Below, one piece after another: positions 45,770 through 55,508 of a stretch of 64,000 nucleotides of DNA. A program made the position numbers and the translations under genes. The DNA lies in contig OZ017738.1 in NCBI GenBank assembly GCA_963969285.1, positions 244,511,272 to 244,575,271 on the forward strand. Reading direction: 5' to 3'. Each line of letters begins with the position of its first letter. The stretch's first letter is position 1. The stretch comes from Odontomyia ornata. Its lineage: Eukaryota > Arthropoda > Insecta > Diptera > Stratiomyidae. The notes beneath the pieces were generated by a model. The model was given only the letters and a program-made list of their open reading frames with translations. It was not told the DNA's origin and did not search any database.

Positions 45770-45784
45770 TAGTTTTTTTTCATG

Positions 45785-46423
45785 GAAACGTTTTAAATGA
45801 TTTATCTTGAACGTATTTATAAATCAGAATATTTTTTAAATATTGTAAAATATTTTAACAATACCCTAAAAAATTATAAAATCGCGACTTGTCTGTCTGT
45901 GCGTTCGTCCGTTTGTTCCTGTGTCACAAGTTTTCTCGCAAACCACATGAGCTAGAATGAGGAAATTTTCTACGTAGGTCAAAAATGGTGCCTCTTGAAA
46001 TTTGCAGTGTAAGAACATATTTTAAAGTGTTTAAGGGGGTCTCCCCATACTGGGGGGTGACATAAACATTCTTCTTATTTCTGTAGCCCTCTAGCAGCCA
46101 AGTTTCTCAACAGATTCCGATAAAGCTTGAAATTATAAGTTATTAAGGCAAGTTAATTTAATTTAATTATGCAAATCGGATGACAAATAATAAATTCGAA
46201 AATTTACAGCTTAATAATTTTAGCAGGCGTTTTCAATAAAAATTCAAAATAACGGCCCCTGATGGTTCAGAAAAGAATTGAAAATGTATATATTAATGGC
46301 AATGCAACTGCTGATTAAACTTTTATGGAAATCTTTTGAAATTAACTATTTGAGCTATTTAAGCCAAAAAGTTATCACCTTTGTTTGATAACCACTGTCA
46401 AATGTATGAACAGCAAATGTGAG
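45785..46423. repeat. Locus backbone with a second CACTA-like empty site
   Basis: Matches 6500-7019 then 13812-13943. The empty site is GTATATATTAATGG at 46286-46299. No gene. Confidence 0.75.
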
Positions 46424-46706
46424 AAGGGCAAAACGAGTATAAATATGTTTATAACAATTTATTACCCGCCGATTTTCAATATATGATCGATACGTGTGCA
46501 ACTCAATTTGATTAGCAAAATATTTGCGCCTCTATGAAGGGTCCGCAAATACGAACAGCGGCAGATCCTTTCTGTTAATAAATACCCATGTAGTGCTACA
46601 AAAATTGCAATAAGAAGTCCAGTAGTAGATAAGCCAATTTCTTTTTCGAAACCTTACGCTACATACGAGAAATTTACCTTTCCGGCTGGTGCTGCCAACG
46701 GGGATT
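46424..46706 (+). repeat. R310 unit, copy 5
   Basis: Almost identical to 13944-14226, and followed by satellite at the same base. Confidence 0.87.
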
Positions 46707-47984
46707 TTTTTATGTTTGTGAGTATAATAACAGCGCGATTTTGATATTCAGGCAATTCCGACTCCCGTTTCCGATGATTTTACAGCTGTATAGTTTCGGA
46801 ATCAAAAGTATCCCAACCACGCAAAAAACTGCAAGTGCAGGTATCGCGAAGCTGCCTGCATGCACTTTTATTAAATTCTACTCATCACTAGCTTTCGCTT
46901 GACTCCCCATATATTGAAATTGGAGAAAGTATGAACAACGGCCGTTTTTGCAGCAACGCACTCCTTTGAATCCGATCGTTTTCCGAGGAGCTCCAGAATA
47001 TCGTTGTAGTGAAGATCTTTAATTGTTTTATGTTCCTAAGCACAATAACAGCGCGATTTTGATATTCAGGCACTTTCGACTCCCGTTTCCGATGATTTTA
47101 CAGCTGTATGGTTTCGGAATCAAAAGTATCCCAACCACGCAAAAAACTGCAATTGCAGGTATCGCGAAGCTGCCTGAATGCACTTTTATTGAATTCTACT
47201 CATCAGTAGCTTTCGTTTGACTCCCCATATATTGAAATTGGAGAAAGTATGAACAACGGCCGTTTTTCCAGCAACGCACTCCTTGCAATCCGATCGTTTT
47301 CCAAGGAACTCCAGAATATCGTTGTAGTGAAGATCTTTAATTTTTTGATGTTCCTGAGTACAATAACAGCGCGATTTTGATATTCAGGCACTTCCGACTC
47401 CCGTTTCCGATGATTTTACAGCTGTATGGTTTCGGAATCAAAAGTATCCCAACCGCGCATAAAACTGCAATTGCAGGTATCGCGAGCTGCCTGAATGCAC
47501 TTTTATTGAATTCTACTCATCACTAGCTTTCGTTTGACACCCCATATATTGAAATTGGAGAAACTATGAACAACGGCCTTTATTCCAGCAACGCACTCCT
47601 TTTAATCCGATCGTTTTCCGAGGAACACCAGAATATTGTTGTAGTGAAGGTCTTTAATTTTTTTATGCTCCTGAGTACAATAACAGCGCGATTTTGATAT
47701 TCAGGCACTTCCGACTCCCGTTTCCGATGGTTTTACAGCTGAATGGTTTCGGAATCAAAAGTATCCCAACCACTCAAAAAACTGCAATTGCAGGTATCGC
47801 GAAGCTGCCTGAATGCTCTTTTATTGAATTCTACTCATCACTAGCTTACGTTTGACACCCCATATATTGATATTGGAGAAAGTATGAAAAACGGCCGTTT
47901 TTCCAGCAACGCACTCCTTTTAATCCGATCGTTTCCGAGGAACTCCAGAATATCGTTGTAGTGAAGATCTTTAATTTTTTTATG
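46707..47984. repeat. ~317-bp satellite, block 5 (4 monomers)
   Basis: The first monomers match block 3 almost exactly. Cut at TTTTTTATG by the LTR of element B. Confidence 0.92.
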
Positions 47985-47985
47985 T

Positions 47986-48279
47986 GTAGTAATTGAGAAG
48001 GGAGTACTCATCCCGAAAATAATGCGTGAACGTGCGAAAGCTGAAAAATGTGTTGATGAAGTAAAAGCGTTCGAGTCCTGCTGCAAAGAAAGCAGCATAC
48101 TTATGGTGATCACATGGCGAAAGGAAAATTCAGCCCTGAAATCATGTTTGGAGAAGTGGTATCGGAACGAACAGTTTCAAAATGAATGCTAAGGTATATA
48201 CCTGGAGGAACGCGCGGAATTTCGACGTACCGGGCTATCCAAAAAGAAAAGACAGGCACTTGCAGGAGAAAATAAGTAG
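47986..48279 (+). pseudogene. CMC1: Captured CMC1 coding segment at LTR start
   Basis: From the second base of the LTR the frame reads VVIEKGVLIPKIMRERAKAE, then CVDEVKAFESC and RKENSALKSCLEKWY. This matches CMC1, a mitochondrial intermembrane-space twin Cx9C protein needed for cytochrome c oxidase assembly. The first Cx9C pair is intact. The second has lost its first Cys: the expected VKCRKEN reads ITWRKEN. A TAA at 48190 replaces a codon just after NEC, and homology runs on (YLEERAEFRRTG) to TAG at 48277-48279. The initiation codon is missing. It is on the sense strand of the element. Both LTRs carry the same Cys loss and stop, so these changes predate the last copying. Not functional. Confidence 0.87.
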
Positions 48280-48284
48280 CCGAA

Positions 48285-49077
48285 TTATTGGGAAAAAGTC
48301 TTTTTTTTGGTATTAAGAGAAACAGTAGATATAATTTGTTTTGTAGCTTTGTATTTACCTTGAACATGTTGTTTAAAATCAAAACGACGAGGTATTGTTT
48401 CTGTTACTTTAAACGTGTGGATAAAGTCATATAAGATGTCGGGAGGTATCTCCTTTGGAGCAATTACGTTCAGAATTAGAACATCTTTGTTGGAAGTCTC
48501 TGCAATACGATGCATCCCTTGAAAGTCTTTTGGGTCCAAGTTCTTTTCTTCTGGTAGAACAATTACAATAAAACTTGCGTGATAGTAGCGGGTCCCAAGC
48601 TTGTAGAGCACTGAAATCAACTCATTAGTTTTCAAATGGTGTTATGAAAATTCGATCTTACGAAAATCACCGCTAAACTTGGTTCCATTCTTGATTACCC
48701 AACCTTTTGATTTGAGGTAAAAATACGCGGGTAATGTATATGCACATTTTGCCTTAATTTTTGCAAACTTTTGATACGCCTGCCCTCGGCTGATTGAAAC
48801 ACCATCAAGATCGAATATGTCCACTACGTTTGATACAAACGCTAGAAAGAAGGCTTCCTCCAAATCGAGTACCAATATCTCTGCGTACGTCGTCGCAGTA
48901 AGCTTTGACCTGCTTTCAACACTAGACAGGGGGAAACTGCGTGAATGAGAGCCCTTTCCAAATCCTCCGTTTTCATAGAGGCCACGAATGCTGTTCTCGC
49001 TAGCTCCAGTCACCTCAAGGGAAAATCCTGTGAATGTTAATACGTCTTCTTGACTTCGCCTTGGCTACAAACTGCAT
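48285..49077 (-). pseudogene. TSEN2: Captured TSEN2 (tRNA-splicing endonuclease subunit) in LTR, antisense, intron kept
   Basis: Two exons (49064-48662 and 48610-48285) join across a 51-bp intron with GTAAGA donor, CTAAT branch-like motif and TTTCAG acceptor. Spliced, the join gives GDF-LLYK, the family's core motif. N-terminal motifs NGGFGKGSHSRS and EEAFFLAFVS, then YFYLKSKGWVIKNGTKF, and after the join YYHASFIVIV and ETSNKDVLILNV follow TSEN2. The catalytic Tyr (LLYK), His (YYHAS) and Lys (SNKD) are present. TSEN2 cuts introns from pre-tRNAs with its partners. The open reading is about 242 codons; human TSEN2 is about 465. A possible original ATG (49077) is out of frame, with TAG between, so the N-terminal part is damaged. 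It ends 5 bp from the end of CMC1, tail to tail. It is antisense to the element, so its intron escapes splicing of the element's RNA. Confidence 0.88.
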
Positions 49078-50339
49078 TTTATGTTGAACATATGTGGATG
49101 CAAACAACCCGCTCCATTTACTAACGCTTTGACAATGCACTTGTGCAAAGTTGGCAAGTTTTGATCGTCACGTGCGGGGAAAATGCTTAGGCTGCGTTCA
49201 GTGCATGCAAAAATCATGTTTTTTATGATTAAAACGAATGTTTTCCAAACTTATATAGAAAAATTGTTTTAAGTTGTTCAAAATGCAATTAGCGTTTATT
49301 AATGGATTTCTTTAACACCAACACTTTCTGAAATTCTTACCAATTTTCACTTATTTGAATTTTCCCACCCAACATTTGTACGCATGTGCAAAGTTGTGAC
49401 ACAGGGGAGTTCGCTTGGAATCGCCAAGAGGAGGGGGGAGAAAAAGATGGAGGACTGGCGCTAACAAAGTGAAGTGATCGGTGCAAGTTAAAATCGTGTC
49501 ACTTTAATGTTCGATTCCAAAACGAAATAAGACTTTGATTCGAACAAAACTTGAAAACCGGGAACAAAATTAAGATCAATTAAAGAGAGTTCGGTTTCGT
49601 CGCTCGTGTGTGACTTATCATATGTGGGAAATTTAAAAAGCGTAGCGGAATATATCGTACCAATTGTGTATTTTAAGTTGAGTAAAAAGGATTAGAAAAC
49701 CTTGACGCCTCGTTCCCGGTTGTACACAGCAACGAAAACTTATCGTTTTCTCCAATTTTCCTTCTTTTCGGTTTCCATCTATATTGCAAATGCAAAATTT
49801 CGCAACCAATGCAATCACGTTGTTATCATTCATCTTAGTTGCCAGCCCTCAGAAATCTTATAGTCTACAGACTAATATTCGCAGAGACTTGCGCATCAAA
49901 CTTCTTTTATGCAAGCAACGCTTTTGAAACGACTTTTGAACTGAGAGAGTTCTCTCAAAGAAAAAATAAAATAATCATCGCAAACTGTTTGAATAAGTCG
50001 CACTAGCAATTGCGGAACGAATTTTTTTCTCAATTAATTAATTTAGATATTCTCGGATTTAAGATGTTGGTAAATAAATGATGAATTAAATTGAACCATA
50101 GGTCTTTCCCTTCCGTTCTATCTAACCGGGTATAGGACCCGGTACGGTGACAGGCTTCCCCCTCAAAACATGAGCCAGCCACCGGGTACTTAAGAATCCC
50201 ATATAATCGTTCTTTTTCAGGTGACGTTATGGGTTGAGTGGCCCAAGCAGAGTGCCTTTTTATGGCATAGATTTATGCAATTCAATTGTATAATTCTATG
50301 ACATAAATTGGTCACCGGGGTACTCCCCTTCTGATGGGA

Positions 50340-50362
50340 AGGTTCATACAATTCAAGTTGTA
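50340..50362. repeat. Short inverted repeat in LTR B
   Basis: TTCATACAA and TTGTATGAA flank a 5-6 nt loop, in the last 0.5 kb of the LTR. The same sequence is in LTR 2 near 59840. It would form a hairpin in the RNA; role unknown. Confidence 0.5.
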
Positions 50363-50838
50363 TGAATTTTCCACTCAGAAGAGGAATACCTGGCCACTTC
50401 AACAAGCTATCTTTGGATTTATTCCGGTTGGGTGGGTATGAAGGGGCTCCACCACCACCCGGTTGCCCCTCTTTCATTTGTTGGCCATGAACTTCGTTGG
50501 GTAATGACGAGGTCAACCCCAAGTTCGCCTTTCTTCTGAGGTTTCACTTGTTCTAGTAACAAGTACGTCTCCTTCGGTGAGGTTATTTACAATGTTGTGA
50601 CTTCGGTCGTTTTCTTTTGATCTATGTATGAAATTCGTGAATGCGAAATTTTTTGTAGTGGGTCCTCGTGCTGGGGAAACGAATCCGCCCCACGACATCG
50701 CAATGCTAGCCTGCCAGCGCATTCACGCGTCTCCAGACGAGGGCATTCTCGGCAGGAACCGACACCTTCCTCTGCCGAGGCAGCAGAACATCGCTGCAGT
50801 CCTTCACGGACATCTTTGAACTTTTTATTCACTACAAA

Positions 50839-50856
50839 TGGCGCCCAACGTGGGGC
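50839..50856 (+). promoter_or_regulatory. Element B primer binding site, tRNA-Lys(1,2) type
   Basis: TGGCGCCCAACGTGGGGC lies 2 nt after the LTR. From memory this is the exact primer-site sequence for tRNA-Lys(1,2), as used by several retroviruses. Confidence 0.85.
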
Positions 50857-51655
50857 CCGAAAAGCCCGGCTGTATCATCAGTCGTGAGCACGAGACAGTC
50901 CATCGTCTCTAGGTGTCCCCACAAGGTGTTAGAATTTTTGGCGGGTAGATAACTCCCGAGGGTTTTTGCACTAATCGTGCCCCAGCAACTTAATAACTTT
51001 CGAACGTGTGTTGCCTTTGGACATCAATATCGTTTGGTCCTGCTTTTGATTTATACTTTGGTGGTTTACCACCATTGTATAACTAGTAAGGCCAAATGAT
51101 ATTAGAGTCCCTTTTTGTGTTCGGAGGTTATTATCCCAACAACTTTATGCGGAGGATTCTGATTCGCTCCCCAAACCAGCGGTGCCTAGGGGTCTTAAAT
51201 TACATGGATTTTGATTTCATGTGATTGGCTGATTAGCTAATCCATGACTATCCATGACAAGACACGCGCTGCTTGTGGATTAGAATCCAACCCTGGGCAA
51301 ACAAGTTGTAACTTGAGAAATTTGCTGATGAGGGATCACTTCTGAACCCTGATTTTCATGGTGCCACAAGAGAGTGTCCCTGAAACGCTTTAAAAGGATT
51401 GTGCCATTGGTGTCCATACTTGGGAGGAAGGACGGAAAGGAAAGACCTATTATATTTTTTTTTTTTTGATAACGTAAAATTTTTTTTACCTTGCGGTTTT
51501 TTTGTGAGGTTCTCGTATAGTTCGCCACTGACGGCCACTTTTTGGGGTTTTTGTTTTATTAATAATTAATTACTTATTTCATAGCGTTATTGTAGCCTTT
51601 AGTAAACTCTTTCATTAATTTAGGTATTTATTTAGAAAATTAAATTTCCTTTAGA
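50857..51655 (+). other. Element B 5' leader, no gene
   Basis: About 0.8 kb between the primer site and the Gag ATG. Frames are short and without domains. It has several poly-T runs. A near copy lies at 60354-61152. Confidence 0.65.
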
Positions 51656-53170
51656 ATGTCGACCAAACGCACGCCAGACAAGCGCAGGTTGCGTTCGGAA
51701 GCGGGGCCCACGGCATTATGCGTCATCTGCCAGCAGGCGCGAAATGATGGAACGTCCGTACAAACGTTGGCGTGCGGACACGAGTTCCACGAAGCCTGTG
51801 TGACCCAGCATTTACTAGTCAGCCGGACTTGTCCCCTATGCCGACAACCAGCCACCTCAGCGGAGCGACCTTCCAGCCACCTAGAGCTTCCAGCTGCTCA
51901 AGGGGCGGTGCCCAAATCAACGGAACGGCGGGAGCAGGTTCCAACAGCGGCTGATGAGCCTGACTTAATGGGCCGAGCTGAAGCAGTTCTGCCTGCAGAA
52001 GAGGCGAGACCCACAGTGGCTGTGGAAGCGACCGTTTTACAAGACCTAATGGCACTCATGCAGGACCTGTCCACCCGGGTAGCCTCGCTGGAAAGCCAGA
52101 AAAAGACTCCAGCACCACCTCGGCCAAGAACGCCTCCTATGTGGGATTCGGACCCAAATCCGTGGGATTTTCCGGTAGACTCGCGGCACGATCCCGAACG
52201 AATCCGGCCAGGTGCAGCAATGAATCCGTTGGCTCCAGTGTACCGGCCCCAACTGAGCCAAGCACCGCCACCAAATCAGGCTCCAGTGATTCCGCCGGAC
52301 CAACGCTTCCATCCACACGATATGTATCGGCTGAAGCCGACACAGATCCCCAGCATCATCCAGGGATGGAATCTGCATTTCAGTGGGGAACCCAATACTA
52401 TAACGGTGGAAGTCTTCATAAGTCGGGTGGAGTCGCTGATTGAGCAGATGCTAGCAGGAGACCGCACAGCGCTCGCCGGATACTTGCCAATGCTGCTTAG
52501 GGGAGCAGCACTTGAGACATATTGGCGAATACATTCAGCCCTACCATCCATACGCTGGTCACGGTTGAAGGAAGTACTCCGCATGGAGTATCCTACGGTC
52601 GACGTTGACGAATTAGTACTGGACAAGATGAATGCTAGATGGCAGCGTCCGGACGAGTCCTTCCATCAATATCGAGCCGATATCCTTCGGCTGAATGACC
52701 AGTTGTCAGAGCCGTTGTCTTCTACCCAAATACTGCGCCTGCTAAAGCGCAATCTAAGGCCGGAGATTCGTCGCCATATCGTGAACTCCGATCCACAGAG
52801 TATGGAGGCCCTGCTGAGAAATGTGCGTCGTATAGAAGGATTTGAAGAAGATCGACGGGACCGGCCATACTTACTAGCTAGGACGGGTCCTCGACGAGGA
52901 ATCGCGGAATTGGCCCCAGATTATACCACCATGGATCTGGAGGAAGATTTGGACCAAAACCAGCTCGCTGTAGCCACAGTGGGAAGTCTTACGACCTGCT
53001 GGAATTGCCATCAAACCGGACACCGGTTCATCTCATGCCGAGCAGAGCGTAAAGTTTTCTGCTACGGTTGCGGCAAGCCAGACACTTACTTCCCGGACTG
53101 TTCTGAATGTGCCGCGCGAAAAAACGGCCAAAAGAGTACCCGACCACCTCAGCGGTACTCTACACCCTAG
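51656..53170 (+). CDS. gag: Element B Gag with N-terminal RING-H2 finger, intact
   Basis: 504 codons from ATG at 51656. Residues 22-62 form a RING-H2 finger (CVIC, CGHEFHEAC, CPLC) with the same spacing as family A. Residues about 125-145 (LQDLMALMQDLSTRVASLE) look coiled-coil. A proline-rich linker leads to a capsid-like region (about 230-400; IIQGWNLHFSGEPN, RWSRLKEVLRMEY, FHQYRADILRL). Knuckle 1 is CWNCHQTGHRFISC; knuckle 2, CYGCGKPDTYFPDC, has Thr where His is usual. This is the best intact protein in the window. Gag assembles the particle; a RING on it is unusual and could bind E2 enzymes or act in assembly. The function is not shown by sequence. Confidence 0.93.
   Translation: MSTKRTPDKRRLRSEAGPTALCVICQQARNDGTSVQTLACGHEFHEACVTQHLLVSRTCPLCRQPATSAERPSSHLELPAAQGAVPKSTERREQVPTAADEPDLMGRAEAVLPAEEARPTVAVEATVLQDLMALMQDLSTRVASLESQKKTPAPPRPRTPPMWDSDPNPWDFPVDSRHDPERIRPGAAMNPLAPVYRPQLSQAPPPNQAPVIPPDQRFHPHDMYRLKPTQIPSIIQGWNLHFSGEPNTITVEVFISRVESLIEQMLAGDRTALAGYLPMLLRGAALETYWRIHSALPSIRWSRLKEVLRMEYPTVDVDELVLDKMNARWQRPDESFHQYRADILRLNDQLSEPLSSTQILRLLKRNLRPEIRRHIVNSDPQSMEALLRNVRRIEGFEEDRRDRPYLLARTGPRRGIAELAPDYTTMDLEEDLDQNQLAVATVGSLTTCWNCHQTGHRFISCRAERKVFCYGCGKPDTYFPDCSECAARKNGQKSTRPPQRYSTP
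53119..53161 (+). promoter_or_regulatory. Element B gag-pol -1 frameshift site
   Basis: Slippery A AAA AAC at 53119-53125, in the correct phase of gag (CGA AAA AAC). Spacer GGCCAAA (7 nt). Stem AGAGTACC at 53133-53140 pairs perfectly with GGTACTCT at 53154-53161, loop 13 nt. Gag stops at 53168-53170. pol is open in the -1 frame from here. Confidence 0.9.
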
Positions 53171-54201
53171 CAGTAGCTCCTCAGCCAGCTACTCACCCCA
53201 ACAAACCTGACGCTAACCCACCAGCCATGACCACTACGACTGCGGATGTTCACTCTCTTCCGGAGACCTCGCCAACGACAATATTGAAGCGACCATCGCA
53301 GTCACTGCCAGAAGAACCCCAGCAGCCTCAAATACGCACTCTGAAACCTTATCATGTTCGACTGCAGGAATATCGGGTGGCTCGAGAGCGAATATTTGCT
53401 TCCGAAGTAGTCACTTCCCGCCCGCGCACGACAAAATGGTCAACTCGTCGTTGGCGGAATTTCCGCAAGAGAGTGCGCATCTGCCGTCAAACCTTAAACT
53501 CTTGTAACATCTCGGAGGTTGCTGAGAATGAGATCAGACCTTATCATCCAATTAAAGTGTTGGGCGAGACCGTGTTTGCATTGATCGACACGGGTGCCAG
53601 TATCAGTTGTCTTGCCTCGAGCTTTGGCTCGAAGGTGCTCCAAGAATATCCGACCTTGATTAAATCCTGGCGCACTGAAACCAGTACAGCTGATGGTACC
53701 AAACACCCTATACGAGGTAAACTAACCACACCCGTGACGTTCAGGGGTCAGACGAAGGATATTACCTTCTACATTATTCCGTCTTTGACTCAGAATGTGT
53801 ACCTTGGCGTTGATTTCGTCCTTCGCTTTGGACTGGCCTCAGATTTATTCACAGATTTGTCTTTAAAAACCAGAAATGTCAACGAAATCACTTCTACTCC
53901 CGATAGGCATGACCTGACGCCCAACCAACGACAACGCCTGGAAGCATCCATCGCTGCTTTCCCATCTTACGCTACCCAAGGTCTTGGCCGCACCACCCTA
54001 GTCTCACACGCCATCGACGTTGGCCATAGTAAACCAATTAAACAGAGACACTACGCCATCTCACCGGCCATGGAGAAATTGGTGTATGCGGAGCTAGATA
54101 GGATGCTCGAGTTGAGGGTCATAGAAGAGTCCCAAAGTGCCTGGTCATCACCGGTAACCTTGGTGGTGAAGCCAGGTAAAGTCTTGATGCCCGTAAGGTA
54201 A
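53119..54201 (+). pseudogene. pol (PR): Element B pol 5' part: aspartic protease and RT start, cut by an 8-bp deletion
   Basis: Entered by -1 frameshift. A basic region (STRRWRNFRKRVRICRQ) precedes the protease, with active site LIDTGASISCL and VYLGVDFVLRFGL. The RT N-terminal region follows (KPIKQRHYAISPAMEKLVY, WSSPVTLVVKPGK). At about 54180 the frame is lost: compared with family A about 8 bp are missing before the codons for LDARKVNA, and TAA follows at 54199. The same deletion is in the second copy at about 63655. The protease itself looks intact. Confidence 0.88.
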
Positions 54202-55508
54202 ACGCGGTTACCATCAAGGACGCGTACCCTCTTCCACTCATCGATGGAATACTAGGGAGACTGCCGAAAGCCAATTATATCACCAGTCTCGACCTAAAAG
54301 ACGCCTTCTGGCAAATTCCACTCGATGAGGGCTCGAGGGACAAGACCACCTTCACAGTGCCTGGACGACCATTATATCAGTTCGTCACAATGCCCTTTGA
54401 CCTGTGTAACGCGCCGCAAACGATGACTCGGTTGATGGACAAGGTCATCCCACCTCACCTGAAACACCAAGTGTTCGTGTACCTTGATGATCTGTTACTC
54501 ATCACGGAAACGTTCGCTCAACACCTCCTACTTCTACAAGAAGTAGCCCTGCACATCAGTAAGGCGGGACTCACCATCAACGTACAGAAAAGTAAGTTTG
54601 TCATGAAAGAAGTCCGATACCTAGGACATGTCATAGGACATGGCACTATCAAAACGGATCCAGACAAAACTCGTGCGATTGATGAGTTCCCCTTACCAAA
54701 AACTGTGAAGCAGCTACGACGTTTCCTTGGTGTGTGCGGTTGGTACCGAAGGTTTGTTAGGAATTATGCAACAGTTTCAGCGCCCCTGTCAGACATGTTG
54801 CGGAAAGGGAAGTTCGTTTGGACCGAACTCAGCCGAAAGGCATTTGAAGAGCTTAAACAAGCCCTCACACCAGCTCCTGTCTTGCACAGCCCCGACTTCA
54901 CGAAGCCCTTCTCCATTCATTGTGATGCAAGTCAACATGGAGTAGGAGCCGTGCTGGTGCAATTGATCGACGAAGGAGAGGAAGCTCCCATCGCCTTCAT
55001 GTCCAAAAAGCTGAATTTGGCCCAAAGAAACTATACTGTTTCCGAGCAAGAATGTTTGGCAGCGGTAATGGCGGTGAAGAAATTCCGAGCTTATATTGAG
55101 GGCCACCAATTCGAGATCATCACGGACCACGCGTCACTACAATGGTTGATGAACCAGGCAGATTTAAATGGACGCCTAGCTAGATGGGCTCTTAAACTGC
55201 AAGGGTTCAAGTTCTCCATCAAACATCGGAAAGGGACCCAGAACATCGTACCCGACACTCTCTCACGGATGTTTTCCCCAGAGGCAGCCGAATTGACAAT
55301 AAATGACGAGGACCCCATCGAAATAGATTTGGACAGCCCACATTTCGAATCAGACAGCTACAAAGAGTTGAGGCAAACCATAGCGACCCAACAATCACAG
55401 CTGCCTGATTTGAAGGTAATAGACGGCTGCGTGTATAGACAAAATGAATACGCCACTGGTGGTGGCAGGAAGAAGAATCTTGGAAACTCTGGGTACCGGA
55501 GGAAATGA
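54202..55508 (+). pseudogene. pol (RT-RH): Element B reverse transcriptase core and RNase H
   Basis: In the shifted frame homology resumes at LDARKVNA and continues without a stop into the listed open frame from 54357: PGRPLYQFVTMPFDLCNAPQ, YLDD catalytic motif near 54480, KTVKQLRRFLGVCGWYRRF, then RNase H (HCDASQHGVGAVLV, SEQECLAAVMAV, ITDHASLQWLM). MPFD replaces the usual MPFG, which the second copy keeps, so this is a private change here. The frame ends at 55508 after an indel near 55465 in a GGTGGTGGCAGG stretch. Confidence 0.88.

Larger units (their letters stand above)
40276..45770 (-). mobile_element. R1-clade-like non-LTR retrotransposon (LINE)
   Basis: A minus-strand element with poly(A) (T run at 40276-40284), ORF1 with CCHC knuckles and ORF2 with endonuclease and reverse transcriptase. 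It interrupts the locus backbone at TTTTTTYCATG, found on both sides (40265-40275 and about 45774-45784), a target duplication of about 11 bp; a nearby ATGAATTTT makes the exact length unsure. Nearly full length, 5.5 kb, but frameshifted. The end motifs of ORF2 (WLNRRHGETDFYLTQLL, GHGCF) are typical of R1-like families. Confidence 0.88.
47985..50836 (+). repeat. LTR 1 of element B, 2852 bp
   Basis: Begins TGTAGT and ends ACTACA, a perfect 6-bp inverted pair. The left edge is proven because the preceding satellite (TTTTTATG) differs from the sequence before LTR 2 (GCTGCCC), while everything after TGTAGT matches. The right edge sits 2 nt before a primer site. The first 1.1 kb derives from host genes CMC1 and TSEN2. 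The rest (49080-50836) has no gene I recognise. Confidence 0.9.

Noticed and set aside
54789..55130. Minus-strand frames across element B pol
   Set aside because: Shadows of RT and RNase H coding.
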